NCBI GenBank assembly: GCA_000708835.1 | Contig: DF237450.1 | Location: 1-64,000, forward strand | From: Klebsormidium nitens | Lineage: Eukaryota > Streptophyta > Klebsormidiophyceae > Klebsormidiales > Klebsormidiaceae | Reading direction: 5' to 3' | DNA length: 64,000 nucleotides | Shown here: one piece after another, positions 1 through 11,900 of the stretch | How positions within the stretch are numbered: position 1 is the first letter of the stretch | Layout: each line of letters begins with the position of its first letter | Made by a program: the position numbers and the translations under genes | The notes under the pieces: generated by a model | Databases searched by the model: none | Told to the model about the DNA's origin: nothing | Seen by the model: only the letters and a program-made list of their open reading frames with translations

Positions 1-232
1 GCTCCATCCGCAAACCCTTTTTGCAGAGCGGAAGAAAAGCAAGTGTGTCGTCATGCTGTGCGAAGCCCTCAAAGCAATGCGGGACGGCCACCTGGCATGT
101 TCGAACGGGGCCGTTGCATTTGCAGGCGTGCTCCATCATGCACAGATGCGCCGCCAATGCGAGCTTGCTTTCATGGCGCACTGGTCAGGGACGTCAGGAA
201 GGAGGGACACGTAACAATTGCAGCGTAATGAG

Positions 233-3200
233 ATGGCATTCGCATCATTGACCGCTGCACAATCCCAATTTAGCTGCAGACCTTCCACGTTGTGGTGCGG
301 AAGACGAGGGAGAACCGGGTTGCCAGCTTCCTCGTCAGAGTCAAGGAATTGGCCATTCTTTGTGGGCGGAACAGGAGCAAGGGTGAAGATGGCACAAGCA
401 GAGAGCGGTGCGATGCGAGCCAAGGGTTCTGCGAATGAACCTGGTGAGTATGGAGTTGAGCGGTTCCAAACTTTGTCTCAGCATACTCAGTGAGGAGGTT
501 CTCCAAGGAATTCTTGCCACTTGCATCAAGAGAGGAGCTGAAGCGACAAATGTGCTCAATGACCAATCAATAATGTACTAGACTGCACATGCTTCAATTG
601 TGTCATCAAAAGATGCTCAATGCAGCACCCAAGTGAGTTTCAAGCCGCCAGCTGGCGGCACAGCCCGCGCTCTTTCCTACCATTTGCTGCAGTGGACAGG
701 GTTCTGGACTGAAAGCTAGTGTGCGTCTGAGCTTACCCGAGTAACTAGGTTTGAAACTAAGTTAGTAAAAGTGACTAGGCGTTCAGCCCCCACCGGAGAA
801 GCAGCGCCATTCGCAGCTCAGGATTTAGCCAACAGAGGGAAAGGAAAGAGAAAGTAACAGGAATGCACTATGCAGCGTTTACTCTCAGAGCAGGTCACAA
901 GTGTCATTTCAGCAGATGGGGTGCCTTAGTATCCCTCGTGTACTACGCTGATTCAATGCGGCCAGCCCATAGCAGTGGGTTGAGTCCTTTCTATCTTCAC
1001 TGGGGATCTATTCTACCATACGCGTCGCCACCTCATCGACTGAACTGCCACCACTTAATTCATGGTCTCAACAACCCACGTGATTGGCTTCCTTCCCTAT
1101 TTCAGGCCTCCCTTTCAAGGAGCAGACTCTCAAGGTCGCCTACACAGCCCTAGGGACTGCGGGGATGCTGATGGCAGCGGCCAAGATCGCTTTTCCAGCA
1201 CAGGTGTTGGCCCTCGACTTCCCAGGGACTGCAATCACCGCAGAGCTCTGCAGGGCCCAAAGAGTGCTTGGGGGCGCCTTGCTACCAGGAGTGGCTGCCG
1301 CTTTCGTGCTGAGGGTGAGCCACTTGCAGCTTCCATAACTGGTCAAGTGATGATGTGCCTCTAACCTGGCTTGGTTAGCGCCTCAATTACTTTGAACTTT
1401 AAGAGAGTACGTGTCTGGCTATTGGGGTTCCGATGTGTCTGGTTACTCGTGCCTAACTTTTTCAGCCAGTCAGGGCTATCAGAAAGAACAATGAGTGAAG
1501 GCACAGGGATCCCTCTGCTGATATCATCCGGTGACTCCAGTATGCCACGAGACATGATAGTCTGCTGTATGAGGAGATTCAGTCCTGGGTACTGCAATCA
1601 AAGGCCTATGAAAGCCTGGTGATTGGCTGGTATGCCAGGCCTACTGCTTAGTGCTAGTGACGCTTGGATTATAGTGGACTGAGATCACCTTCCTGGATTT
1701 TTTTACAGTGTTAATCTTTGAATAAGGTTGAGCCAAAGGTGCTTGAGAAGGTAAAAAATGTCTAATCTGATGCAAAGTACCTTTCGTGTCAGACACCACC
1801 CTTGAGGTCTTTCCAACCCAAGCTCTTGCCCTCTTGATAGGACGCGGCAGAAAGAAAAGAGCTCGACACTGGCGATGCTCTGCGCCTCAACATTGGCCTC
1901 GTAGCTTTTGGAGTTGGAGTGGCCAACTCTCTGACACGGATCCCCGTTGGGGTCATCCTTGACAGCAAAGCAAATGCTCTCGGGTGAGGCCTTGTAACAA
2001 CCCGCTGTGAGTCGTGCTCTTCGGTTTTCAAGGTTTGAGTCGGTTGCAAACGTTCTCATGTAGGAAGGTTTGCAAACGAGAATATGAAGGCAAGGTGCTT
2101 TTGAATCTGTAACGAGTTCTGTTCAGTCAACAAGGTCAGAATTGAAATATTGAATCTGGTGTCATAATAAGTTTCAAAAGCTGAACACAACTTGAAGCCC
2201 TGACTTGCAGCTTAGTGTCATCGGCGGCATCAATCATTGTGGGCTGCATCGGTGCCAGTGCTGCATTCACTTCGAAGCACCGCTCCACCAACAAGGGGGT
2301 TGCCGATGGGAAGGCAGCGTTGCTCTCCTTCATCAAGCCCAAAAACGCGTCATCGCTGCTGTATGGCGTGTTCTCCATAATCTTTGGCTACGCCGCCCTC
2401 TCAACATTCCGCCAGCCGAGCGCGCCTCCAGTGAGACACAACGACAATTCCACTGTGGATATCTCTAGCGCTTATCAGAGAGGATTTCTCATATTTCGCA
2501 AGGAAAAGGCTTCGCCGCAAGTCAACCAAGTCTTGTGATCAGTGCAGGACTCTTCTTATGAACGAACTCGTCTCTTTCCGCTTCGAATGTATGGCTCTTT
2601 GGGTTCGGCATTAGTTCGATGCGTGCTTCTGAGCGACTGGAAAGACATGTCGTCTCGGTTTCCATGTCCTTGACTTGTGACGTCAGCAGCATCGTCATCG
2701 TTGGTCCGCTGAGGACACGCCATCTCATCGTTGGTCAGCGCATCAGGGATGAACGACGCAAAAACACTCAAGTGGGATGCTTTTGCCCGAAGCTTTGAAG
2801 AGGAAAAGGAAGCTCTTTTGAGGTAGAAATCTCTTGGTACCTGTTGCAGCACGTTAGACAGTCTGCTTTTCGGACATCGCATCCTCCTGAATATAAAACG
2901 TCCCCCGCTCCATCCCGTGTCAATGATTTATCCGACTTTCTCGTGTTTTGTCCTGCTTTCGATCCCAGTTCGCCAAAAGCGACTCAGGCTCAGCGTGTGT
3001 CATCTCATAGCCGGCTCACTGAATCGTCGCTCCTAATCCGTCACCTGGCCCTTGTTCATCAGATAAGACTCAGAAAACCTGTGGCAGCCCTGCGCCCTAA
3101 GCTCACTGAGAAGGTCGATCGCCCATGTTTTACATCATCATCATGCCGTCTCTACACTTGAACGGCTCCAAATCACTTCCTTGGTCCTCGATGCAGAACC

Positions 3201-4398
3201 TCACAGTCCCATTCCCTGTCATTGCTGTAGATGCCCTATCCTATTTCTCATAGAGGGACTCCCGCCTCTTTATTTGAACACTTCTGGACCCACCTCCGTT
3301 CTTCTGGATGCAGAATCTCAGCATCCCGTTCGTGTACACGGGAGTCGGCGCCAGCGTGCTGCTGGAGCTGCTCATGGCGTCCGGAACGCTCGTGGCGCCT
3401 CTTGCTGCGCTGACGCTGAAAGTGAGCACGGAGAAAACGATGTGGTCACGAAAGTCAGGTTTCGTCCTATTTTCATGGACCGAATTCGTTTTGGAAGGTA
3501 GTAGTGCGGTTCTGGAGTTGGGCCTTCTCAAGTTCTCGAATTGCACGAGAAGTTGCCAGTCCTACAACTCAAAGCGTCGTCTGTGTATTTCAGCAAACCG
3601 CAGAAAAGCGGTTCGTAAAGGATGTCAGCTGGATCTGCGATACCGCCTGACGACAACCAGGTGTTGTAAGCCTGGCTTGAGTGGGCATGAAACGAATGGA
3701 TTCACGTATCTTTTGCCTCCATTTGGTTCGAAAAACGCCCACTGTTCGGAAAAGAAATACGGCGAGGAAAGGGAGTCGTCAATGCGTGCGGGCGGGCAGC
3801 TCGGTTACAAGGGACCATGCAAGTCACAGAAGCTTACGGGCCGAAGTTGGAAGGATCGGTTTCCCCTGAAGACGGCGTCGAGCTTCTTACCAATGCCAGG
3901 CAGAAACCGAGCAGGAATAAACCTTGTGGTTCTTTGCAGGCTGCGTCCGACAAGGGACAGCTGTCGTCCCGGCGGGCCAAGCTGCTGAATGGCGGGATCC
4001 TAGGGGTGGCTGCGGGCTTCGGGGTCACGATGGTTGAGGGCATGGTCACGTTGGGCGCGTTTCCCACGCCCATTCTAGTTCGGGTGGGCATCTGGGCGGT
4101 AGTGGGAGTCACGAGCGGTCTGAAGTGAGTACGCCCGTCTTATTTCCCTGAATCTCAGTTATACGCACTCCTGCCGGCCAGGTGGTTCATCGAAGGCCAA
4201 AAAGTTTTCGAGAACATTTGCAAGCGACAATTAATGAGCATGTTTTACCTCTTCCTGCTCGTTCGTGAAGCTCCAGATAGTTCGAAGGCGTCGGCTAAGT
4301 TACTGAAAAATAAATAGCGCGTTTGGCCAGAACATCAACGTTCTTTGCCTGATCTGTACTGTCCTTGCAGTTTGTTCAAGGGGAAGAAGCGGGACTAA
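233..4398 (+). CDS. Predicted plastid-targeted multi-spanning membrane protein
   Basis: I do not recognise the family. Seven exons join in phase: 233-443, 1106-1314, 1841-1983, 2211-2430, 3314-3421, 3940-4124 and 4371-4398 (1104 nt, 367 aa). All introns are GT-AG. I chose the ATG at 233 because its first 50 or so residues (MAFASLTAAQSQFSC...) are rich in Ser, Ala and Arg and poor in acids, like a chloroplast transit peptide. The mature part holds about seven or eight hydrophobic stretches, for example around AYTALGTAGMLMAAAKIAF, LNIGLVAFGVGVANSL, ASIIVGCIGASAAF, LLYGVFSIIFGYAAL, GASVLLELLMASGTLV and VGIWAVVGVTSGL. It ends in a basic tail, LFKGKKRD. A plastid envelope or thylakoid membrane protein is inferred. 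The fourth intron carries a degraded copy of the exon 5 acceptor region. Exon structure is well supported; function is unknown. Confidence 0.72.
3188..3345 (+). repeat. Degraded second copy of an exon 5 acceptor region
   Basis: The intron segment near 3190-3225 (GATGCAGAACCTCAC...) matches the real intron/exon 5 junction at 3308-3345 (GATGCAGAATCTCAG...). The copies lie about 118 bp apart. The upstream copy keeps the CAG, but its downstream sequence has diverged. Confidence 0.5.
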
Positions 4399-5965
4399 GG
4401 TACGGATCAGGTCAAGAAAAATCTACTATCAGATGTTCGTAAGTCAGGCGTGACTTAGACGAACTTCGGAGAAGCTTTTTCAGCCGAAACCGGGGGGCGC
4501 TGCATTCCACTCGTTGAGAGTCGTCAAGAAGGGTACAACCACGTTGTAGAGGACCTTCAAACAGCAGTGGTTTAGGGGACGGTGAGAGCTCACTGGGGGT
4601 ATTTATGAGGCGGATAATTCATCTACCTCAAGTGAAGAGAAGCGTGCAAGCTGTGCGTCAGTCCCCATGCCGTTTCTTAGACATTTAGTTATCAATGATG
4701 AAAAGCCGACGGATGACCTTCAACTTCTGCAATTGTCTTGTAAAAAAAATGAGATTCCTCCCCGAGTCCTCATGCGTAGTAGTACCACGACGGCTAAAAC
4801 ATTGGATTACACAGAGTCATCTTTCTCCACACTACCTGCTTTGGCGGGTCATTACGTGAAAGGTACACTTTGGTGCCGTCATGTGATTCTCTTATCGACA
4901 ATTGCAGTCCAATACTCGGAATCGAGACTCACTTCATGCATTGCGGACAAAATTTTCAAGCCTTTGTGTATGCTCGCTCACCCCCATGGCCTCAGAAGCG
5001 CAACTGGCCGCTACAGTCTACGCGCTGGCTTGCGATATGTCCTGCGAAGTGCTGCCGCGCTGCCAGCTCGATCTGCCTTTAATTGCAAATCGGACTCGAG
5101 GAGTGAGTCCCGCCGCACCGCGGCGGCGCGGCCGCGCTCTGTCCGGTCACGGTCCCCTAGCAGGCAATCATTGAACAACGCCGACGGGATTGAAATCGCC
5201 TTTGAAATCGCCTCTACAGTAGATTCCGAATCTGACGTCAGAATTCTGATTCTTGACGTCTTCGGCCACTGTGTCGACATCTTGCTGCTTTCATCGAACG
5301 GTGAAGATTGAAGATTCCTTGACGATTTGGATGAAAAGCATCCGGGGTGGGAAGCATGGAGCGCGGCTCGCTTTGCGGAAATTAGCAGATGGGGGATCCC
5401 TTCGACAGGTCCAGGGTCATAGGTGACCCTACCTATGTAGAGGAGCTAGATACTGGTTGGCCCTAAGTTCGTCGTCAAAGCACCGTAGATATGTTATAAC
5501 TAGCATCCGCAGACTGACCGGTTCTTCTCACCCCCAATGAGATTCTGAACAAAGGTCGCTTTTCTCGATGAAACATGCAGCATGACTTTTCCACTGGCAC
5601 ATTCATGAATGCCGCCAGCTTCTACCGTAGGTTCTCACCAAGCAGGTTCTCCCTAGCTGCAGCAGCCCTGGCCTAGCTGCCAGCGTTGCGTCGCGCAATG
5701 ATGAAAGACGGGTGGAGTCGGTGGACTGGAGTCTGGCAATAGGTACCTACCTTGTTGTATTTGGTACATCTGGGTAAACGTTTCGCGGGAACGACAGGTG
5801 CCTTTCTGATGCTACTGTACTCTCAATGTACAGGAAGAGTCATGATCAACAGCGGATTGTTGGGAGTAGTGAACAGGTTCCTTTGACACAGCTGCCAATT
5901 GCAGCAGCCACTTTGGCTGCCCTACCAATCCGCTGCGCCTGGGCTGAGCGGATTCCCTGGGAGCA
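4399..5965. other. Spacer between two tandem genes
   Basis: This 1.57-kb spacer separates the membrane protein gene from the phosphatase gene. It holds one long open frame (see 4667-5311) and a CG-rich block at 5100-5160. A possible start with good context lies at 4986 (CCCCATGGCC), with a GTGAGT-like donor near 5105, but I could not extend it into a credible multi-exon gene. The last few hundred bases should include the phosphatase promoter. Confidence 0.5.
4667..5311 (+). CDS. Unsupported 214-codon open reading frame
   Basis: An uninterrupted frame of 214 codons with an Arg/Ser-rich stretch around residues 140-170 and a hydrophobic, acidic C-terminal part. I recognise no domain. Its composition shifts between the AT-rich first half and the GC-rich middle, which argues against one real protein. 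An alternative reading is a short exon starting at ATG 4986. It may be spurious. Confidence 0.15.
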   Translation: MPFLRHLVINDEKPTDDLQLLQLSCKKNEIPPRVLMRSSTTTAKTLDYTESSFSTLPALAGHYVKGTLWCRHVILLSTIAVQYSESRLTSCIADKIFKPLCMLAHPHGLRSATGRYSLRAGLRYVLRSAAALPARSAFNCKSDSRSESRRTAAARPRSVRSRSPSRQSLNNADGIEIAFEIASTVDSESDVRILILDVFGHCVDILLLSSNGED

Positions 5966-8900
5966 ATGGCGCGCTCACTGGCGTTCTGTGCGCTCCTTGT
6001 GGTGGCCCTTTTTGGCACCACTCTCGCGGCGCGGGAGCTGAGCCTGCAGGCGTCGACCGGGCTTGAGCTTGTGCAGAACATGGCGTACCTGAAGCCCATC
6101 ACAAACGCTCCCGAGAGTGTGTCTGCGGCCATCCAGGAGCCGGTCATTGACGCAACCATGCGCCGCAAGCTGCTGCAGAGGTGAGGCATGCAATCAGACC
6201 TGGTTCTTCATGAATTGACACCGGATTGTGCAGGTAGAAACACAGAAGTGTCGCAATTTCGATATTTGGCTGTGTTAATCAGTGCTGGTGGCAAGTGCAG
6301 TGAGTCGATTCAAGCAGGATGTCTTTGATTGAAGTCCCCTCAGCATTGTTTCATAAGACTGGGCCAAGGGCCTTAGTTCCTGCTCTTTAGATCAGCACTG
6401 AAGCTCGGTCACCCGAAGCTCACACTTGAGGTGCCTTGGTTACTTCAGACTCATCGGAAGCATCTCGGAACATGATCGCCTCTGTCCAGCTTCATCCCCA
6501 ATAAGCCTCTGATGCTCAGCTCAGCTTCATTCAGCCTGATAAATGGGGATGGCTCAAGCTGGCACGGATACAAACCTTCGCTCTTCTGAAACCTTAGGCC
6601 AAGAGCTGGACGGCAGAATGAACCTTTCGGACAGAGTCGTTTTACAGTCCTGTTCACTGCTGTAGCACAGCTTCATCACACACAGCTATGTTGCTCAATG
6701 GGGCTTATTGACCTAAGCTTTTTCCATCGCGTTACCAACATTCCATCAAAACTCATTCCCTGCCAGCTGATAGCCTGCCTTTGACTTTGGGCAAGAAGGG
6801 CCGCATAGATTTAGTGCTGATGAGAAACAGAGGTGGCAAGTGAGGGCCTATAGCTCATCTGCTGAATTTCGTCTGAAGATTTGTCTGTCAGGTCCCATTC
6901 CATTACATGCCAAATTTGCAACCCAGCAAGCAAGAGGCAACCTTGGTGTCCCTTCCTACTTTCAAGAGAGCAGCCTTCTCCCATGCGCACAACCCGTCTT
7001 TCATGCCTGTAATCTTCGTTCTGTTCTCCTGTAAACACAGCGGCCCCCTGGTTGATGACCTCAGCGTTGCCCGCTCATTCCAGCACGGCATTGCGAGCGG
7101 TGACCCAACTGTAAGTGCCAAGCATTTCCGCCCAACCCCATCTCTTCAACTACTGTAACACAGTAATTTCTCAGCAAATCTGCGTCGAGACTCTCTTTCC
7201 GTGATTCAGCATTAGTTCGCTGACAGGTAACGCCCGCATCATTTTGATTGTCCTGTGCATGGGGCATGTCATGCTGACCTGCCTTTATCATGTCGCACAT
7301 GCTGGACCCCCTTAGTTTTGTTCAGGAGGATCATGAGATTGCCCTTTCTGTGGAACATGGCAGTGCAATGGGGCCTTCAACACCACATTGTTAGTAACAT
7401 TACTCTGGCCTAGAACGAGCTTCCCTCACCATTTGTCAATTTCTTTGTTCTGTTCTTCTCTTTTCTTCTGTACAAGAGCTCACTAGCTCAGTATCTGGTT
7501 TTCCCTTGGGATGTCATGTATACTCTCACTGTTATTCCGTAAGGCTCACTTTTGGATCCTCTGCCCCAAAATTAACCAAAGATGCAAAGGCTGTAAGGGA
7601 CCCTGCTATCTTCTGTCTCACTTATTGCCTTGGGTACCCACAATCAATTCGGCCACAGGAGTGTTTCTTAGGTGCAATAACCATATCAGCACATTCCAGA
7701 CCGTACGCATCAAGACTCGCTTCCTTTCTGATTCTGATATTGAACCAGAACTGAGCAATCCTGGATCATTAGGGCCTCGCATTCACAATTCATGGCCACT
7801 GTCCAAAGACTTCAGACACCTGGCAAAACCAAGATCTTTGTAGGGAAGTCATTTCAGAGTCCTCTCAACCCACCCAGTTTGTCCTCTACATAACTTGCTG
7901 AAACCTTTGACTGCACTTCTACTTTCTTAACCAGGCAACTCAAGTCATCCTCTGGACACGTGTCACCCCCGTCGCCGCAGACACCCGCGCTCTAGTGTAC
8001 TTCAAAGTAGCGGCCGACTCAGGGCTCAACACCATCGTCACACAGGGAGGTGAGACTCTTTGTGATTCTAATGAACCTACTCTGAGTTAGTCGTTTTCCC
8101 CTGGGAACTTAGTCGTTACCAGGAGCTCCTGTGTAACAAGATTTACACCTCAAGCAGCTTGTTACAGACGTCTGCTCATCGCTTGAACAGCAATCCTTTC
8201 GAAGCTACAAAATTTGGTTACGAGAAATTGCTTGAACGGCAAAAATGGCCCTTTGTTGGGGGCAAGCTGATGTCGAAGAAAGAGTACACATGCAATACTC
8301 CCATTACGGAGGGCAGATCACAGCTAGGCTACATTGGTGGTGGCTCTGCTTGACTGTGTCAGTATGAGTTGATTGAAAGCATGTTGAGGAGGCAATGCAG
8401 TTGAGGCTCGCTTGTGCTCAAAAAGAGTTACCTGATGATCCTGATTATGTGATCAAACAGACTCCACCCCCCCATCAACATGCAACGAAGCTCGGCAAAT
8501 CCGAAAACCCCTTGCCAGTTTTGATCGATGTTTAGCAGAAGACGCATACATCTTCGCCAGCAATCGGATTAACTCATCCATCTTCTTCGATCTGCTCTTA
8601 CGAGCAACATTTATTTTCTGTGCAGCTGTGGCCACCGATGCGGGAGTTGACTGGACGGTCAAGGTTGACGTGACTGGTGAGAGTACAGTTATCTCACGAA
8701 CTTTGTTTGCTGTTCCGCCCTTCCCTGAAGAGCCTTCTCTTATGCTCTGAAGTCGTCTCTGACTATTGCAGAGGTGCTTCAAATCTGAAAGCGCGCTTTG
8801 AATGACATGCAATTGCGCAGGTTTGAACGATGATTTGATACTCCTGGACAACGCTTCAAGTTGTTCAAAGAGTGCCAGCACGCACTCAGTATTATTGTCT

Positions 8901-11900
8901 TTAAGCACTGTAATTTTATCAGCTCAATCTGCAGATATGAGGGTCTGGACTCGGTTCGAGATCATGTTACTTTCAAAAGATTCCGCATGACGCCTGCAGG
9001 TCTGAGTGACAGGTTGACAGAACTTCAGCTTCGTTTGGCAAATTGAGATTCTCGAATTAGTGCAAGAGCATCTTACTTCCTAGTCTTCCAGATGAGACCC
9101 TCAGGTCTTACTGACAGTGTTCAGGTAAGTTTGACAACCTGTGATCTGGATTCGCTTCGAGATCAATTAGCCCTGAAATTCCGCATTACGCCTGCAGGTC
9201 TGACCCCGTCCACCACCTACTACTACCAGTTCTACAGCGGGAGTGCCAAGTCCGCCGTTGGTCGGACCCGAACTCTCCCCGTTGGTGACGTGTCCAAGTC
9301 GCGTATCGCCTATGTCACTTGCTCCCAGTACCCAGACGGGTAAGTGCTGATCTCAGAAACTCAGAGAAATCATTATCTAGCACCCAATTCTAGCTGTTAA
9401 TGCATGTAAGAATGGCCTGAAAGGCTGTGTAGCTTATATGAACATTGTCTCGGAATCTCAATGGCATACGAAAGTTAAGCAATGACTTACTGAGCTTTCC
9501 GGTTACGAAAAATGAAATTGATTTGTGTACGAAGTTTTTGAGCATCGGAGAATTGACAACGTGATCGACGGCAGCCGTTCTTACTACATTGCCACGTGGC
9601 CCCTTCCTGTGCAGTTACTTCAATGCGTACCGATCATTGGCAGGAGAGCCCGACATTCAGGCGGTGCTCCATTTGGGCGACTACATGTACGAGTATGCCG
9701 CCTCCGCCGGTAGGTCTTGGAAACGAAAAGTTTTCACGAGGCTTGCTCTTCCGCATCTTCTACAGCGATTTGATGCGAGTGTGCCGCTACAGTTTGTGAG
9801 TTTTGATCAGAATCTTTTCACGAGGCTTGCACTTCCGCATCTTCTGAAGGATCTGATGCGAATAGTGTGCCGCCACCGTCTGTGAGGTTTGATCAGAATA
9901 TGTCAAGATGCCTGCGCTTCGCATCTTCTGAGAGAGATTTGATGCGGGGTTCATGCCGCCACGGTCTCTGAGTTTCAATCAGAATCTTCTCACCAGAATT
10001 GCGCTTCCGCCTCTTCTGAAAGGACTCGATATGGGTCCTGTGCCGGCCTCGTCTCAAGTTCTGAGCGGAAACTTTTCAAGATGCTTGTGCTTCGGCATCT
10101 TCGAAGGGATGTGATGTGGATTTTTTGCCGCCGTCACTTGTGGTATGAAGACGCCACCGCCTGTGAGTCTTGAATGACATCTTGTCACGAGGCTTGCGCT
10201 TCCGATCTTCGTGGAAAGGCTGCTGGCGTGAAGCGTTGGAGCACGAATCAGTACGGAAATCGCGCTTTCATTCAGCTCGATGTGTTCAATTTGAGTTGTT
10301 TGTTAATAATGCGCCGTTGGGAGAAAAGCGAAGTGTCACGAAAGCAACGAGCGAGCTATCTCTGTTTCGACAGTGACGAGTACGTCGCTGTTGTCATATG
10401 TCGTTCCTAAACGATACTTGAACAAGACAACCGTAGAAAAGGGAAAACTTGACGAGGTCTGCGGAATAGCTTCCCCGTCCTCTAAAACTTCTCAGCAATC
10501 GACTGCAAGGACGTGTTGCGCTTCACGATGACCTGTCAACCAGTACGTTCAGCCGGCACGTCCTTCTGATTCAAAGACCTTTTGCCAAAGTGACGCTTGC
10601 GACGTTCGGACAGCATTAGGTGTTTGAAACTCCGGATCTTCTGTGTTATCTACGAGTTCCGCTCTGTCCTTCTGCGGCTCTTGTCCAATCATTCCCTTCT
10701 GCTCAATGTCCTTTGCGCTCGTATTCACCAGTTCCGTATACCAGTTCCGTTCCGCTCACCTGTTCCGTTCCGTTTCGTCTCCCTGCAGCCCAGGCCACCA
10801 AGTTCAGCCCGCCCCGTCAGGTCCAGGCCTTCCAGACGGTCACCCTGGAGCAGTACAGGTATGCACTTCGCAGCTTACTTAATGGCGAGTCAGTTCCTTC
10901 AATTCCAGTATCGTCGTTGATAATGAAAGGGAACTCAGGCTGTCAGGAGCCGTGACATATGAAGTGTCGAGCAAAAACATGGGCAAGCGGTTCTACTCTC
11001 CACCCGGATTCAAGGCATTCAAGGGACGTCAGTATTAGCTGCGTCAAGAGGACGACCTCTGGTCGGCACCACTGAACGGCTATCTTCTCTGGTGGACAGA
11101 GTTCAGTCGATATGTGGAGTTGTCCCGTAGAATTTTGAAGTCCTTTCATTTTAGGGTCAATTTGATGGGGCCAGAATCCGTGTGCTTCTTCCCCTGTTGA
11201 GTCTTCGTAACGGGCCACTTTGTCGGTACTCTTAGAAACATCTTCGACGTCCTCCATGTTTGGGTGCTTTCGTGGCGTAAGACAGTGACCTACTCAGTTT
11301 GCCCTCTCTCCCCACTGGCGCCTCTTTTCTTGAAAACTACCGCTGTGCCTGCCACATTTGTATGCAAATGTTCCTATATGCAATTAGAGTCCTGAGAGAG
11401 ATGTAGCGTTTTTCTGAACAGGGTCCGGCCCCACCCATCAAACTCCAGGAAGTCAGAAAGAGTGTGCTCTGAGGTTTTGCAAAAACCCTACGATTTCAAA
11501 ATGCAAAACTTCTGCAATGCTTGTTATGACCAGGGCTCGCCACGCGTTGTACAAGACCGACGTGGACCTACAAGAGGCGCACCGCGTGCACCCCTGGGTC
11601 ATCGTGTGGGACGACCACGACTCCACCAACAAGTGAGGCTTCAACAAAGATACTTCTACGATACGCTTCGTTTTCCTAGATTTCGGGTTTGACGACGACA
11701 TTAGTCAAGTGCAGCTTATTGCTCGTTTCTGGTGCGTACTGACGACACCGCGCCTCGAAGAGAAGCCGTCCAGTAGGATCAAAAGTGATTCTTCTCTGTA
11801 TTGAAATGGGGAACCTTCGATAATTTCCGCCGACCTAGTCCAAAGAATTTCACTTGAGACTACGGGAGATAGCATGCAGATTGGACGCCGGTCGAGGAAC

